Assembly: GCA_029560815.1 (NCBI GenBank) | Contig: JAKQKF010000109.1 | Span: 1 to 19,789, forward strand | Reading direction: 5' to 3' | DNA from: a bacterium | GTDB lineage: Bacteria; KSB1; UBA2214 | Length of the DNA stretch: 19,789 bases | Part shown: in pieces, positions 1 to 7,144 of the stretch | Layout of the letters: each line of letters opens with the position of its first letter | Numbering within the stretch: position 1 is the stretch's first letter | The notes under the pieces: model-generated | Told to the model about the DNA's origin: nothing | The model's database searches: none | What the model saw: the letters and a program-made list of their open reading frames with translations, nothing else | Program-made: the position numbers and the translations under genes

Positions 1-115
1 GGAGGCTGCGGATATCATCCAGCAGCGCCGTCATCGCGGGAGGGTTTTCCTTCTCCCGGCCGGCTCGCTCGCGGCGCTCTGCTTCCAGTTCTGCAAAACC
101 CAGTTTTTTAATCAT
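1..115 (-). CDS. Partial unidentified protein, N-terminal 38 residues
   Basis: An open minus-strand frame enters from the left edge. From ATG at 115 it reads MIKKLGFAELEAER, then a charged stretch and an LLDDIRSL helix-like end. In-frame TTG (137-139) and GTG starts lie a little upstream, before a TAA stop. The ribosome site is weak (GAAGAAG directly before the ATG). The amino-acid composition looks like a real charged helical protein, but no family is recognisable from so short a piece. It lies downstream of the terminator at 172-202, so its promoter would have to fit in a very short gap, or it is reached by readthrough. Confidence 0.35.
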   Translation of the reverse strand, partial: MIKKLGFAELEAERRERAGREKENPPAMTALLDDIRSL

Positions 116-171
116 CTTCTTCGCGTTGCCGTCAGACAAGGTTCGCACCTTTGCTTATTCCGGGGGGCAAA

Positions 172-202
172 AAAAAGGGAAAGCGGTCGGCTTTCCCTTT
201 TT
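172..202. terminator. Bidirectional-looking intrinsic terminator
   Basis: The GC-rich part of the stem GGGAAAGC/GCTTTCCC closes a 5-base loop (185-189). It is extended by A5/T5 pairing, giving a 13-bp hairpin with a T run on either strand. It sits 16 bases past the stop codon of the small Cys-rich gene and most likely ends the minus-strand transcript carrying that gene and the lipoprotein gene upstream of it. Confidence 0.8.
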
Positions 203-217
203 CAACTTGATTACTGA

Positions 218-508
218 TCACTTTTTTTCACAAGCCGATTTGGCCGGACAACCAGTGCATTTGCTCTCGCTGGCGGCACGCTCAGTTTTAGCCTTGGAGC
301 AGCAGCCGGCTTTCTCCTTGCCGTTCTCTTTCTCTTTTGCTGCGGCCTTTTCCTTGCAGTCCGCCGCTTCTTTCTTGCTGCAGTCGTCTTTCTGGACAGT
401 CACTGAGGATTTGGCCTTGGCGTCAGCCGCGTTCACAGCCTGAATGGTGCCGGCTGCGATGGCGAATATGAAAAGCAGGGCCACCAGAAGGATCATCTTT
501 TTACTCAT
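218..508 (-). CDS. Small exported Cys/Lys-rich protein, unknown function
   Basis: A 96-residue protein. The start is supported by AAGGAG eight bases before the ATG. Residues 1-28 form a clear Sec signal peptide (KK, a long hydrophobic core, then a likely cut at AVNAA). The mature part is about 68 residues, made almost wholly of Lys, Ala, Glu, Ser and seven cysteines (C43, C51, C69, C70, C84, C87, C93), including a CC pair and one CxxC. I do not recognise a family. The cysteine content suggests metal binding or disulfides in the periplasm; that is inference from composition only. It lies 45 bases downstream of a lipoprotein gene and is probably co-transcribed with it. Low complexity could also mean a poorly constrained protein. 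Confidence 0.75.
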   Translation of the reverse strand: MSKKMILLVALLFIFAIAAGTIQAVNAADAKAKSSVTVQKDDCSKKEAADCKEKAAAKEKENGKEKAGCCSKAKTERAASESKCTGCPAKSACEKK

Positions 509-553
509 GATAAAAACTCCTTTTTTGGTTTCTGGTCAGGTTTATAGGATGGA

Positions 554-1069
554 TCAAACATTCCAGCGCAGTACCGCCTTGAATTCACCGCGGATCTCAA
601 AACTCTTGCCATTCCCCTCGCTGAGCAAATTGCCATTGAACTGCCCCTCGACGAACTGGTCATTCACCCGGGTGATCTTGATTTCGCCGTGCGAGGTGAG
701 CGGCGCGCTCCGGTCGGAGACGGTGAAGGCCACGACCTCCGCTGTCAGGATCTTGCCCTGCCACTTTTTAAGATCGCTCTCACTGGTGTTGACGCTTATG
801 AGCAGGCGCGGATACTTGGCCGAATCGATATCATAATTATAGATCTGCAGATTATCTTCCGTGAACAGATCCCCGCGTGGGGTGAACTGGGCGACGGCAA
901 AGCGATCGCGCATCGCCTTGCCCTCCACAGTAAAACGCAGCATGCCGCCGTTGTCCGCGCTGTCGCCGACAGAAGGAAGGGTGGGCTGCTTGTGCTCCTT
1001 CTCCTCTTTTTTCGCACAACCTCCGATCAGCGCCAGTGCGATCAGCCAGAGTAAAATCTTTTTTGCCAT
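554..1069 (-). CDS. Small lipoprotein of unknown function
   Basis: A 171-residue protein starting at the ATG preceded by AAGGAA. Residues 1-17 are a lipoprotein signal peptide (AKK, then LLWLIALAL) ending in a lipobox LIGGC with acylated Cys18. A Lys/Glu-rich linker (KKEEKEHK) follows. The rest is a single domain with alternating hydrophobic and polar segments, ending in FEIRGEFKAVLRWNV, which looks beta-rich. The spacing of motifs such as TVEGKA, GEIKITR and VEGQFNGNL resembles small beta-sandwich lipoproteins found widely in environmental bacteria, but I cannot name a family. An in-frame start further upstream (1138) would hide the signal peptide and is rejected. It is divergent from pepT, with 197 bases between them. 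Confidence 0.8.
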   Translation of the reverse strand: MAKKILLWLIALALIGGCAKKEEKEHKQPTLPSVGDSADNGGMLRFTVEGKAMRDRFAVAQFTPRGDLFTEDNLQIYNYDIDSAKYPRLLISVNTSESDLKKWQGKILTAEVVAFTVSDRSAPLTSHGEIKITRVNDQFVEGQFNGNLLSEGNGKSFEIRGEFKAVLRWNV

Positions 1070-1266
1070 CTCATTTCCTTTTAGTATATTTAGGCAGCGC
1101 GATGGCGCGGCACATCGCAGCCGTTGGAGATATATCAATTTAAACGATTACCAGCGTTATTTCAAGGATTGTTTTGCGCGGCCTCACAGTCCGCTGCATA
1201 TTGCATGGCGGCCGCCCAATGCCCCTCAACCCGACACTCGATTTAAAGAATGGGAGTACTCCGATC

Positions 1267-2517
1267 ATGATCACAATAGACCAGAGCTGTGTTGAGCGCT
1301 TTCTGCGCTACGTCTCCTTTGACACGCAATCCTCCGAAGAGTCCGCCTCATACCCCAGCACCGAAAAACAGAAAATTCTCGGCCGCCAGCTGGTCGAGGA
1401 GCTCAGGGAGATGGGCCTCGCCGATGCCGGCATGGATGAATGGGGCTACGTCACCGCCACCCTGCCCGCCAATGCCGGCCATTCGGTGCCCGTCATCGGC
1501 CTTATCGCCCACATGGATACCTCCCCGGAGGTGAGCGGGGCTGACGTCAAGCCCGTCATTCACAAAAACTATCAGGGCGGCGACCTCAACCTCCCCGCCG
1601 GGGTCGTCATCCGCGCGGACGAGACGCCCGAGCTGGCGCGCCAGCTCGGCAACGACATCATCACCTCCGACGGCAATACCCTGCTCGGCGCCGATAATAA
1701 AGCCGGCATCGCCGAAATATTCTCCGCCATCCGCTACCTGATCGACCATCCTGAAATCGCCCACGGCCGCCTGCGCATTGCTGTCACGCCGGACGAGGAG
1801 GTGGGTCGCGGTACGGAACACTTTGACGTCAAGGGCTTCGGCGCCGATTTCGCCTATACCATCGACGGCGAAACCCTGGGCGAGGTCGAAGATGAAACCT
1901 TTTGCGCGGACAGCGTCACCATAACCATCAGCGGCGTCAACCTCCACCCCGGCTATGCCAAGGGCAAACTCGTCAACGCGACCAGGATCGCCGCCCGCCT
2001 CATCGCCAACCTGCCCCAGGATGCCCTCTCCCCCGAGACCACATCCGGACGCGAGGGCTACATTCATCCCCACCACCTCACCGGCACCGTCGAAGAGGCG
2101 GTTATCAAATTTCTCATCCGCGATTTCACCGTCGAAGGACTCAAGGAGAAGGAAACCCTGCTGCAGCAATGGGCCGGGGAGGCGATGAAATCATACCCCA
2201 AGGCCAGAATGGACTTCCGGGTGGATGAATCCTACCGCAATATGAAATACGAGATCAACAAGGAGCCGCGCGTGGTGGAGTACGCTCTGGAGGCGGTGCA
2301 GCGCGCGGGTATCACTCCCATCCGCAACATCATCCGCGGCGGTACTGACGGTTCCCGCCTCTCCTACCAGGGTCTGCTCACCCCCAATATCTTCACCGGC
2401 GGACACAATTTCCACTCCCGCCAGGAATGGATCTCCATTCAGGATATGCAAAAGGCCGTGCAGGTCATCGTTCTCCTTGCCGCTGTCTGGGCCGAAAAAG
2501 CAGCCCCGGTCGCCTGA
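1267..2517 (+). CDS. pepT: Peptidase T (tripeptide aminopeptidase, M20 family)
   Basis: A 416-residue cytosolic zinc aminopeptidase that removes the N-terminal residue of tripeptides. The sequence follows Salmonella/E. coli PepT throughout. The metal-site motifs are in order: AHMDTSP (H82, D84), LLGADNKAG (bridging D143), TPDEEVGRG (catalytic and metal Glu 177/178), TIDGE (D200) and FTGGHNFHS (H383). The dimerisation or lid insert, with VNLHPGYAKG and IIRGGTDGS, is also present. Family members are about 410 residues, so this is full length. The ATG at 1267 is chosen because it gives the family N-terminus and has GGGAG upstream. An earlier in-frame ATG at 1174 would add 31 unrelated residues. 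It is a single-gene unit ended by a strong palindromic terminator. Confidence 0.97.
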   Translation: MITIDQSCVERFLRYVSFDTQSSEESASYPSTEKQKILGRQLVEELREMGLADAGMDEWGYVTATLPANAGHSVPVIGLIAHMDTSPEVSGADVKPVIHKNYQGGDLNLPAGVVIRADETPELARQLGNDIITSDGNTLLGADNKAGIAEIFSAIRYLIDHPEIAHGRLRIAVTPDEEVGRGTEHFDVKGFGADFAYTIDGETLGEVEDETFCADSVTITISGVNLHPGYAKGKLVNATRIAARLIANLPQDALSPETTSGREGYIHPHHLTGTVEEAVIKFLIRDFTVEGLKEKETLLQQWAGEAMKSYPKARMDFRVDESYRNMKYEINKEPRVVEYALEAVQRAGITPIRNIIRGGTDGSRLSYQGLLTPNIFTGGHNFHSRQEWISIQDMQKAVQVIVLLAAVWAEKAAPVA

Positions 2518-2562
2518 CCCGCGGGGTATTCTCTCCCCACGGATCGGGGGCTGAACACAAAA

Positions 2563-2596
2563 AAGCGCCGCAGCATCCATGGATGCTGCGGCGCTT
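2563..2596. terminator. Bidirectional terminator between pepT and ptsN-like gene
   Basis: A perfect 34-base palindrome (17-bp arms, core AGCATCCATGGATGCT) lies between two convergent genes, 45 bases from each stop codon. A T-rich stretch follows it on the plus strand (TTTTG), and a stronger T run follows on the minus strand (the A tract at 2558-2564). This fits use in both directions. Confidence 0.8.
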
Positions 2597-2640
2597 GCCG
2601 TTTTGTGACGGTCACCTGCGGGCGGACGAGATCAACAGCT

Positions 2641-3096
2641 CTAGCCTTCGGCCTCTTCCAGTAACTCCAGAACCTCCGCACTCGTTTTCGCCTTGAGCAG
2701 ACGCTTGCGCAGAAGGTCCTCCTTGAGCAGGCGCGAAAGCTTGGCCAGAATTTTCAGATAATCACCCACAGTATCGACCGGCGTACCGAGCAGAAAGATC
2801 AGCCGCACCGGATCGTCATCCTCCGCCCCGAAATCCACCCCCTCCTTGAGTCGGGCAAAGGCGATGATCAGACGGTTGACCGCCCGGGTGCGCGCATGAG
2901 GAATCGCGATGCCCTTGCCGATGCCGGTGCTTCCCAGCCGCTCCCGCTCGTACACCTCTTTCTTGAACTCTTCACTATTCTGAATCAGATGCGCCTTGGC
3001 CATACTCTCAACAATCTCGGAGATGGCTTCATTTTTATCATGGACCTCAATATCCAGAAAGATCGAATTTTTGCTGATGTATTCCAGTAATCGCAA
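2641..3096 (-). CDS. ptsN: PTS EIIA component, fructose/nitrogen type (PtsN-like)
   Basis: A 151-residue stand-alone PTS EIIA type-2 domain. The phosphorylatable histidine is H67 in GIAIPHART. The preceding RERLGSTGIGKG loop and the later IFLLGTPVDTVGDYLKILAKLSRLL segment are typical of the EIIA-Fru/EIIA-Ntr fold. Such single-domain proteins usually act as regulators (for example PtsN of the nitrogen PTS) rather than sugar transporters; no EIIBC partner is next to it. I chose TTG at 3096 because AGGAGG lies six bases before it. A GTG at 3147 in the same frame lacks such a site and would add 17 unrelated residues. It follows pyruvate kinase, so both neighbouring products draw on PEP; a functional link is inference. 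The gene symbol is by similarity only. Confidence 0.85.
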   Translation of the reverse strand: MRLLEYISKNSIFLDIEVHDKNEAISEIVESMAKAHLIQNSEEFKKEVYERERLGSTGIGKGIAIPHARTRAVNRLIIAFARLKEGVDFGAEDDDPVRLIFLLGTPVDTVGDYLKILAKLSRLLKEDLLRKRLLKAKTSAEVLELLEEAEG

Positions 3097-3158
3097 AGCT
3101 TTCCTCCTCGCCACCCATAGTGGGCAAATCCTGTCCGGAACGATCACCGCCGGATTTT

Positions 3159-3188
3159 AAAAAAAAGACAGCTTGAGATACAAAGCTG
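3159..3188 (-). terminator. Hairpin plus T run between pyk and ptsN-like gene
   Basis: On the minus strand, a 6-bp stem CAGCTT/AAGCTG with an 8-base loop is followed within two bases by eight T residues. It may end pyruvate kinase transcripts. It also lies just downstream of the promoter at 3215-3243, so it could act as an attenuator for the ptsN-like gene. Confidence 0.5.
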
Positions 3189-3214
3189 CCCAAAAAATAA
3201 TATTTTACGCCCTT

Positions 3215-3243
3215 AATTTATCGCTTTAATTTGTAAAAGTCAA
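3215..3243 (-). promoter_or_regulatory. Sigma70-type promoter upstream of ptsN-like gene
   Basis: On the minus strand, TTGACT (-35, 3238-3243) and TAAATT (-10, 3215-3220) are separated by exactly 17 bases in an AT-rich island within GC-rich DNA. The predicted transcript start is near 3208, giving a leader of roughly 110 bases that includes the hairpin at 3159-3188. Confidence 0.55.
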
Positions 3244-3266
3244 GCCTTTCCAGAGTTCCCCCCTGA

Positions 3267-4682
3267 TCAGAGGCTCTGAATTTTAAGCAAATTGGTTCTG
3301 GACCCCTCGCCGAAAGGATGACCTCCGACAAGGATGACCTGGGCGCCCTCGGGCACCGCCCGGCGCACGCCCGGCTGCACCCTCTGCCAGAGCTTCTCCA
3401 TATCCGAGGAAAAATCGATCAGCTGCGGAACCACACCCCACATCAGGCTCATTCGCCGCCAGGCATCCCGATCCGAGGTGAAGGCGAAGATGGGAGCCTG
3501 CGGCCGCTGCTGAGAGATCAGCCGTGCCGTCTCGCCGGAAAGGGTAAAGACGCATACCGCCGCAATCGGCAGCTGCTTGACGATGGTCGCCACGGCGGCG
3601 GCAATCGCCTGCGGACCGCTCTGCGGCCTCTCGATCAGCCACCGCCTCGTCGCCATCGCATCACCACGACGCTCGCTCGACTCCGCCGCCTCGGCGATGC
3701 GCGCCATCATCGCCACCGATTCTACCGGATAGCGGCCGACAGCCGACTCGCCACTCAGCATGACTGCATCGCTGCCGTCGATGATCGCATTGGCCACATC
3801 GCTCGCTTCGGCGCGCGTGGGACGGGGACTGACAGTCATCGATTCCAGCATCTGGGTGGCCGTAATGACCGGCCGGCCCGCCTCATTTGCCGCCTCGATC
3901 AACTGTTTCTGCAGCACCGGCACCTGCTCCGGCGGCAGCTCCACGCCCAGATCACCCCGGGCTACCATGATCGCATCCACCTCGGCGAGGATCTCCGGCA
4001 TCTCCGTCAGAGCCTCCGCCCGCTCGATCTTGGCCACTACCGGGATATTTCTGCCCGCCGCCGCGATCACTCCCTTGATCTCCCTGATATCCGCCGCGCG
4101 CCGCACAAAGGAGAGCGTCATCAGATCCACATCCTGCTCCAGACCGAATGCGAGGTCCTCCCGATCCTTATCCGTCAGCGCCGGCGCACTCAACGCCACA
4201 CCGGGCAGGTTGATGCCCTGATGGGCGCGCAGCATCCCCCCAATGACCACCTCCGTGATCACCTCCCGGCCCGAAACGCTGACCACGCGCAGCTCCATCA
4301 TGCCGTCGGAGAGCAGCACCCGGTCGCCAGGCCCGAGATCAGCCGGCAGGGCCGCATAGCTGGTGCTCACCCGCTCCGCATCGCCGACACACTCCCCGGT
4401 GGTGATGATAAATGGCCGTCCCGCCCGCAGCTCCACTGCGCGGCCGCCGGTCAGCGGGCCGGTGCGGATCTTGGGTCCCTGCAGGTCCTGGAGAATGGCG
4501 ACCTCTTTGCCTCTCCTTTCCGCCGCTCCGCGCACATGGGCGATGAGGGCGGCGTGCTCCTCATGTGTGCTGTGGGAAAAATTTATCCGCGCGATATTCA
4601 TGCCGGCGTCGATCAGCTTTTCCAGGAGAGCCGGTTCCCGCGATGCAGGCCCGAGGGTCGCAATAATTTTGGTCTTCCTCAT
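3267..4682 (-). CDS. pyk: Pyruvate kinase
   Basis: A 471-residue glycolytic enzyme converting PEP and ADP to pyruvate and ATP; its length matches E. coli PykF. The N-terminal TKIIATLGPAS and ARINFSHS open the barrel. DLQGPKIRTG is the loop around the monovalent-cation site. PVVAKIERAEAL is the family signature with the catalytic Lys. MVARGDLGVELP and ITATQMLESM are further active-site segments. The C-terminal domain, with VFTLSGETARLISQQRP, is complete. The LQGPK version of the cation loop (Lys where K+-dependent enzymes have Glu117 of the rabbit enzyme) predicts potassium independence. The start lies five bases after the stop codon of the upstream phosphatase, whose last codons supply GAGG as ribosome site, so the two are co-transcribed. 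Confidence 0.97.
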   Translation of the reverse strand: MRKTKIIATLGPASREPALLEKLIDAGMNIARINFSHSTHEEHAALIAHVRGAAERRGKEVAILQDLQGPKIRTGPLTGGRAVELRAGRPFIITTGECVGDAERVSTSYAALPADLGPGDRVLLSDGMMELRVVSVSGREVITEVVIGGMLRAHQGINLPGVALSAPALTDKDREDLAFGLEQDVDLMTLSFVRRAADIREIKGVIAAAGRNIPVVAKIERAEALTEMPEILAEVDAIMVARGDLGVELPPEQVPVLQKQLIEAANEAGRPVITATQMLESMTVSPRPTRAEASDVANAIIDGSDAVMLSGESAVGRYPVESVAMMARIAEAAESSERRGDAMATRRWLIERPQSGPQAIAAAVATIVKQLPIAAVCVFTLSGETARLISQQRPQAPIFAFTSDRDAWRRMSLMWGVVPQLIDFSSDMEKLWQRVQPGVRRAVPEGAQVILVGGHPFGEGSRTNLLKIQSL

Positions 4683-4687
4683 CAGCG

Positions 4688-5311
4688 TTACCTCGTCACC
4701 GTCAAATGATCTACCTCGCCCCAGGATACCAGTTGCCAGGTCTCGTTTTTATAGCGGAACCTCTGGATCCCCGTGTTTTCAATGCTGACCCGGAAGTAGT
4801 GGCTCGCCGGGATACCCAGAACATGACGCAGCATAGCGATGAGAATACCCCCATGCGTCACCACCAGCATCCGCCCGCCCGCTTGAGAGCGCACCACCTC
4901 CTCCATAAAAGAAGCGATCTCTACCTGCTTCTGATTGCGGCTCTGCCCGCCCGGCAGGGCGAAATCGGCATCATGGATGAAGAACCGCTCCCAGGCATCG
5001 CCGTGTTTCTCCCTGGCCTCCGAGAGGGTCATACCCTGGAACGTCCCCATATGAAACTCGCGCAGGCGCAGATCGGTGACCAGTTCGATCTCCCGGCCCT
5101 CACGGATAATACGCGCCGTCTCCAGCGCCCGCTGCAGATCGCTGCTGTAGATCTTGTCAATCGGCTCGTCCGCCAGACGAGCCGCTGCCGCCTGGGCCTG
5201 CACTCTTCCCGTCACGCTCAACGGCACATCCAGATGGCCCTGCATGCGCCGGTCGGCATTGAACTCCGTCTCCCCATGCCGCACTGCGATCAATTCAATT
5301 CCCGATTCCAT
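4688..5311 (-). CDS. Histidine phosphatase family protein (phosphoglycerate-mutase-like)
   Basis: A 207-residue branch-1 histidine phosphatase. The catalytic motif is VRHGETEFN (R11, phospho-acceptor H12). Next come SDLQRALETA with the second phosphate-pocket Arg (R61), LREFHMGTFQG with the proton-donor Glu (E84 or E85), and VVTHGGI with the second catalytic His (H153). Members include cofactor-dependent mutase homologues (GpmB), alpha-ribazole phosphatase (CobC) and broad phosphatases, and sequence alone does not separate these. The position directly before pyruvate kinase suggests a role with phosphorylated metabolites of lower glycolysis; this is inference. The ATG at 5311 is chosen. The longer reading from 5371 would start inside the promoter and lacks a ribosome site. 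Confidence 0.88.
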   Translation of the reverse strand: MESGIELIAVRHGETEFNADRRMQGHLDVPLSVTGRVQAQAAAARLADEPIDKIYSSDLQRALETARIIREGREIELVTDLRLREFHMGTFQGMTLSEAREKHGDAWERFFIHDADFALPGGQSRNQKQVEIASFMEEVVRSQAGGRMLVVTHGGILIAMLRHVLGIPASHYFRVSIENTGIQRFRYKNETWQLVSWGEVDHLTVTR

Positions 5312-5342
5312 ACCTCTCCCGTCTCCTCTTGGGTCCAAAGAT

Positions 5343-5371
5343 AACATACCAAGTTTTTTTATCATTTGCAA
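5343..5371 (-). promoter_or_regulatory. Promoter of the phosphatase-pyk operon
   Basis: On the minus strand, TTGCAA (5366-5371) and TATGTT (5343-5348) are 17 bases apart in an A/T-rich patch. The predicted start near 5335 leaves a short leader before the ATG at 5311, which supports that start codon. Confidence 0.5.
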
Positions 5372-5527
5372 AAAACTTTATCTCGCTAGCACCGCCGGGA
5401 CACCGAAGCAGCAACACCCCCTCGTCCAGGCCCACCGACAAATAAAAAGCTATGATTTAGCAATAATTTTTTGTATACTGTTTGAATAAATCAAAAACCC
5501 TGGTCTTAAACAAATAAGGAGAAGCTC

Positions 5528-6535
5528 ATGCGCAGATTCATCATCGCGGCGCTCTTTACAGCCCTGGTCGCCTCCAGCTGCGGCAGCCCGAAGGGATTGA
5601 AGCTGGAAAAAGGAACGCCCATCTACGACTTGGCCATGGAACTCGCCAAATCCTATCCTGCTGTCGATCCCGATGCGAACAAAACCCTGGTCAAATGCAA
5701 ATATTTCCAGATCACTCCGGGCAGTTTCTTCACCGAAATGCAGCTGGCCATGGGCAAGAATATCGACCAGATCAAGACCCTCGATCCCAAACGCCTCCCC
5801 GACTTTCTTAAAGTGAACATTGAGCGCATGGGCGAACGCAACCTCCTGCTGGAAGGTGCAAAAAAGGCCGGCGTCGTCATCACCCCCGCCCAGGTCGACA
5901 GCACCCTGCAGTTCATCTACACCCAAAACGGCGGTGAAGAGGCTTTCCTGCAGCGTATCGGCAGCGACGCCATCAGCATCGAGACCGTTAAAACCGACAT
6001 CGAACGCGAGATGATCATCCGCAAATACTTCGATAAACTCTACAGCGAAGTGAAGGTGACGGATGATGACCTCAAGCAGGCCTACAATCAGGACAAGACC
6101 GCCAGCGTCCGCCACATCCTGCTCATGACCCAGGGCAAGGATGAAGCCGGCAAGGCGGAGGTCCGCCAGAAGATGGAAGCGCTGCTCCAGCGCGCCAAAG
6201 CGGGTGAGGACTTTGCCACCCTGGCCACCGAAAACACTGAAGACCCCGGCTCCAAAAACAGCGGCGGCCTCTATGAAAACTTCCCGAAAGGCCACATGGT
6301 AAAACCGTTCGAAGATGCCGCTTTCTCCGTCCCTGTCGGCGGCATCTCTGATATCATCGAAACCCAGTACGGCTTCCATATCCTCCAGGTCGTCGACCGC
6401 AAAAAAGAGACCCGTCCTTTCGAGGAGGTCAAAAGCGAACTGGAACAGCAGATGCTGCGCAGCAAGCGCCGCGACCTCAACAGCTCGATCGTCGAAAAGC
6501 TGAAAAAGGATTCCGGCTACGAAATTTTCGTCTGA
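5528..6535 (+). CDS. Lipoprotein peptidyl-prolyl isomerase, parvulin/SurA type
   Basis: A 335-residue envelope chaperone. Residues 1-17 are a signal peptide ending in a lipobox-like VASSC (C18). Residues 60-185 are an alpha-helical chaperone-type segment, and residues 191-293 are one parvulin (PpiC) domain. The domain shows SVRHILLM, an AKAGEDFATLA helix, the SGGLYENFPKG hairpin, MVKPFEDAAFSVPVGGIS and YGFHILQVVDRK; the paired histidines H196 and H284 are kept. It most likely helps fold exported or outer-membrane proteins. Its single parvulin domain makes it closer to PrsA/PpiD-type proteins than to two-domain SurA. AGGAG lies eight bases before the ATG. A TATACT at 5474-5479 is a possible -10, but I see no good -35. 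A strong terminator follows. Confidence 0.92.
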   Translation: MRRFIIAALFTALVASSCGSPKGLKLEKGTPIYDLAMELAKSYPAVDPDANKTLVKCKYFQITPGSFFTEMQLAMGKNIDQIKTLDPKRLPDFLKVNIERMGERNLLLEGAKKAGVVITPAQVDSTLQFIYTQNGGEEAFLQRIGSDAISIETVKTDIEREMIIRKYFDKLYSEVKVTDDDLKQAYNQDKTASVRHILLMTQGKDEAGKAEVRQKMEALLQRAKAGEDFATLATENTEDPGSKNSGGLYENFPKGHMVKPFEDAAFSVPVGGISDIIETQYGFHILQVVDRKKETRPFEEVKSELEQQMLRSKRRDLNSSIVEKLKKDSGYEIFV

Positions 6536-6569
6536 TCCCTCAGACGCTCCACTCCGCTTATTGAACGTT

Positions 6570-6605
6570 AAAAGGCTCCGGTCCCTCATGGGGCCGGAGC
6601 CTTTT
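6570..6605 (+). terminator. Intrinsic terminator of the isomerase gene
   Basis: Arms AAAAGGCTCCGG and CCGGAGCCTTTT, extended inward by four more pairs (one G-T), close a 4-base loop (6586-6589). The hairpin starts 35 bases after the stop codon and could work on both strands. Confidence 0.85.
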
Positions 6606-6637
6606 AGTTAATGCCCTCATTCGCTCAGGAACAGATC

Positions 6638-7144
6638 ATGCCTTCGCAAGATGCGGACTATAAAATTCGTCCCGCCACGGCCGCGGATGTGCCTACCCTG
6701 CTGGAACTTATCCATGGCATCGCGGAATATGAAAAACTCTCGCACGCGGTCGCCAATACCGAAGAGGCCATGCTCGCAACCGGCTTTGGTCCCGATCCCT
6801 ACTTCCGCGCCCTGCTCTGCGAAAAAGGCGCCGGTAACCATGCAGTTGGATTCGCCCTCTATTTCTTCACCTACTCGACCTTCACCGGCAAACCCTCTCT
6901 CTTCCTCGAAGATCTCTTTGTCCGGCCCGACGAGCGCGGCGGCGGCTACGGCAAAGCCCTCTTTATGGAACTGGTAAAAATCGCGCGCGCAAAGGGGTGT
7001 GGAAGAATGGAATGGTCCGTGCTGAACTGGAACCAGCCGGCCATCGATTTCTATCTCAAACTCGGCGCGAAAGCCATGGATGAGTGGACTGTCTACCGGC
7101 TGGATGAATCCGCCCTGAAAAGCCTCGCCGGAGAGCGGAGCTAG
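6638..7144 (+). CDS. GNAT acetyltransferase, SSAT/thialysine-acetyltransferase type
   Basis: A 168-residue single-domain acetyl-CoA-dependent N-acetyltransferase. IRPATAADVPTLLELI opens the GNAT fold. LFLEDLFVRPDERGGGYGKALF holds the acetyl-CoA pyrophosphate loop (RGGGYG, 100-105). The C-terminal run MEWSVLNWNQPAIDFYLKLGA followed by DEWTVYRL closely matches eukaryotic spermidine/spermine N1-acetyltransferase and its bacterial relatives, so small polyamines or amine-bearing amino acids are the likely substrates. AGGA before the ATG at 6638 favours it over the ATG at 6611, which sits almost on the preceding terminator. There is little room for a separate promoter between that terminator and the gene. 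The TAG stop shares CTAG with the convergent flavoprotein gene. Confidence 0.9.
   Translation: MPSQDADYKIRPATAADVPTLLELIHGIAEYEKLSHAVANTEEAMLATGFGPDPYFRALLCEKGAGNHAVGFALYFFTYSTFTGKPSLFLEDLFVRPDERGGGYGKALFMELVKIARAKGCGRMEWSVLNWNQPAIDFYLKLGAKAMDEWTVYRLDESALKSLAGERS

Noticed and set aside
126..443. 105-codon plus-strand frame across the terminator
   Set aside because: It runs through a strong hairpin terminator and is antisense to the small Cys-rich gene, which has a signal peptide and ribosome site.
1080..1110. TATACT-like -10 just before the small lipoprotein gene
   Set aside because: The transcript would start inside the ribosome-binding site, and no -35 is at the right distance.
1348..2169. 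273-codon minus-strand reading frame
   Set aside because: Antisense to pepT, whose catalytic motifs are all in the plus frame.
3318..4709. 463-codon plus-strand reading frame
   Set aside because: It lies wholly antisense to pyruvate kinase and is open only because of GC-rich codon use; its product is His/Arg-rich with no family features.
5450..6589. 379-codon minus-strand reading frame
   Set aside because: Antisense to the clear parvulin lipoprotein gene; composition (Phe/Asp/Gly runs) is that of a mirror frame.
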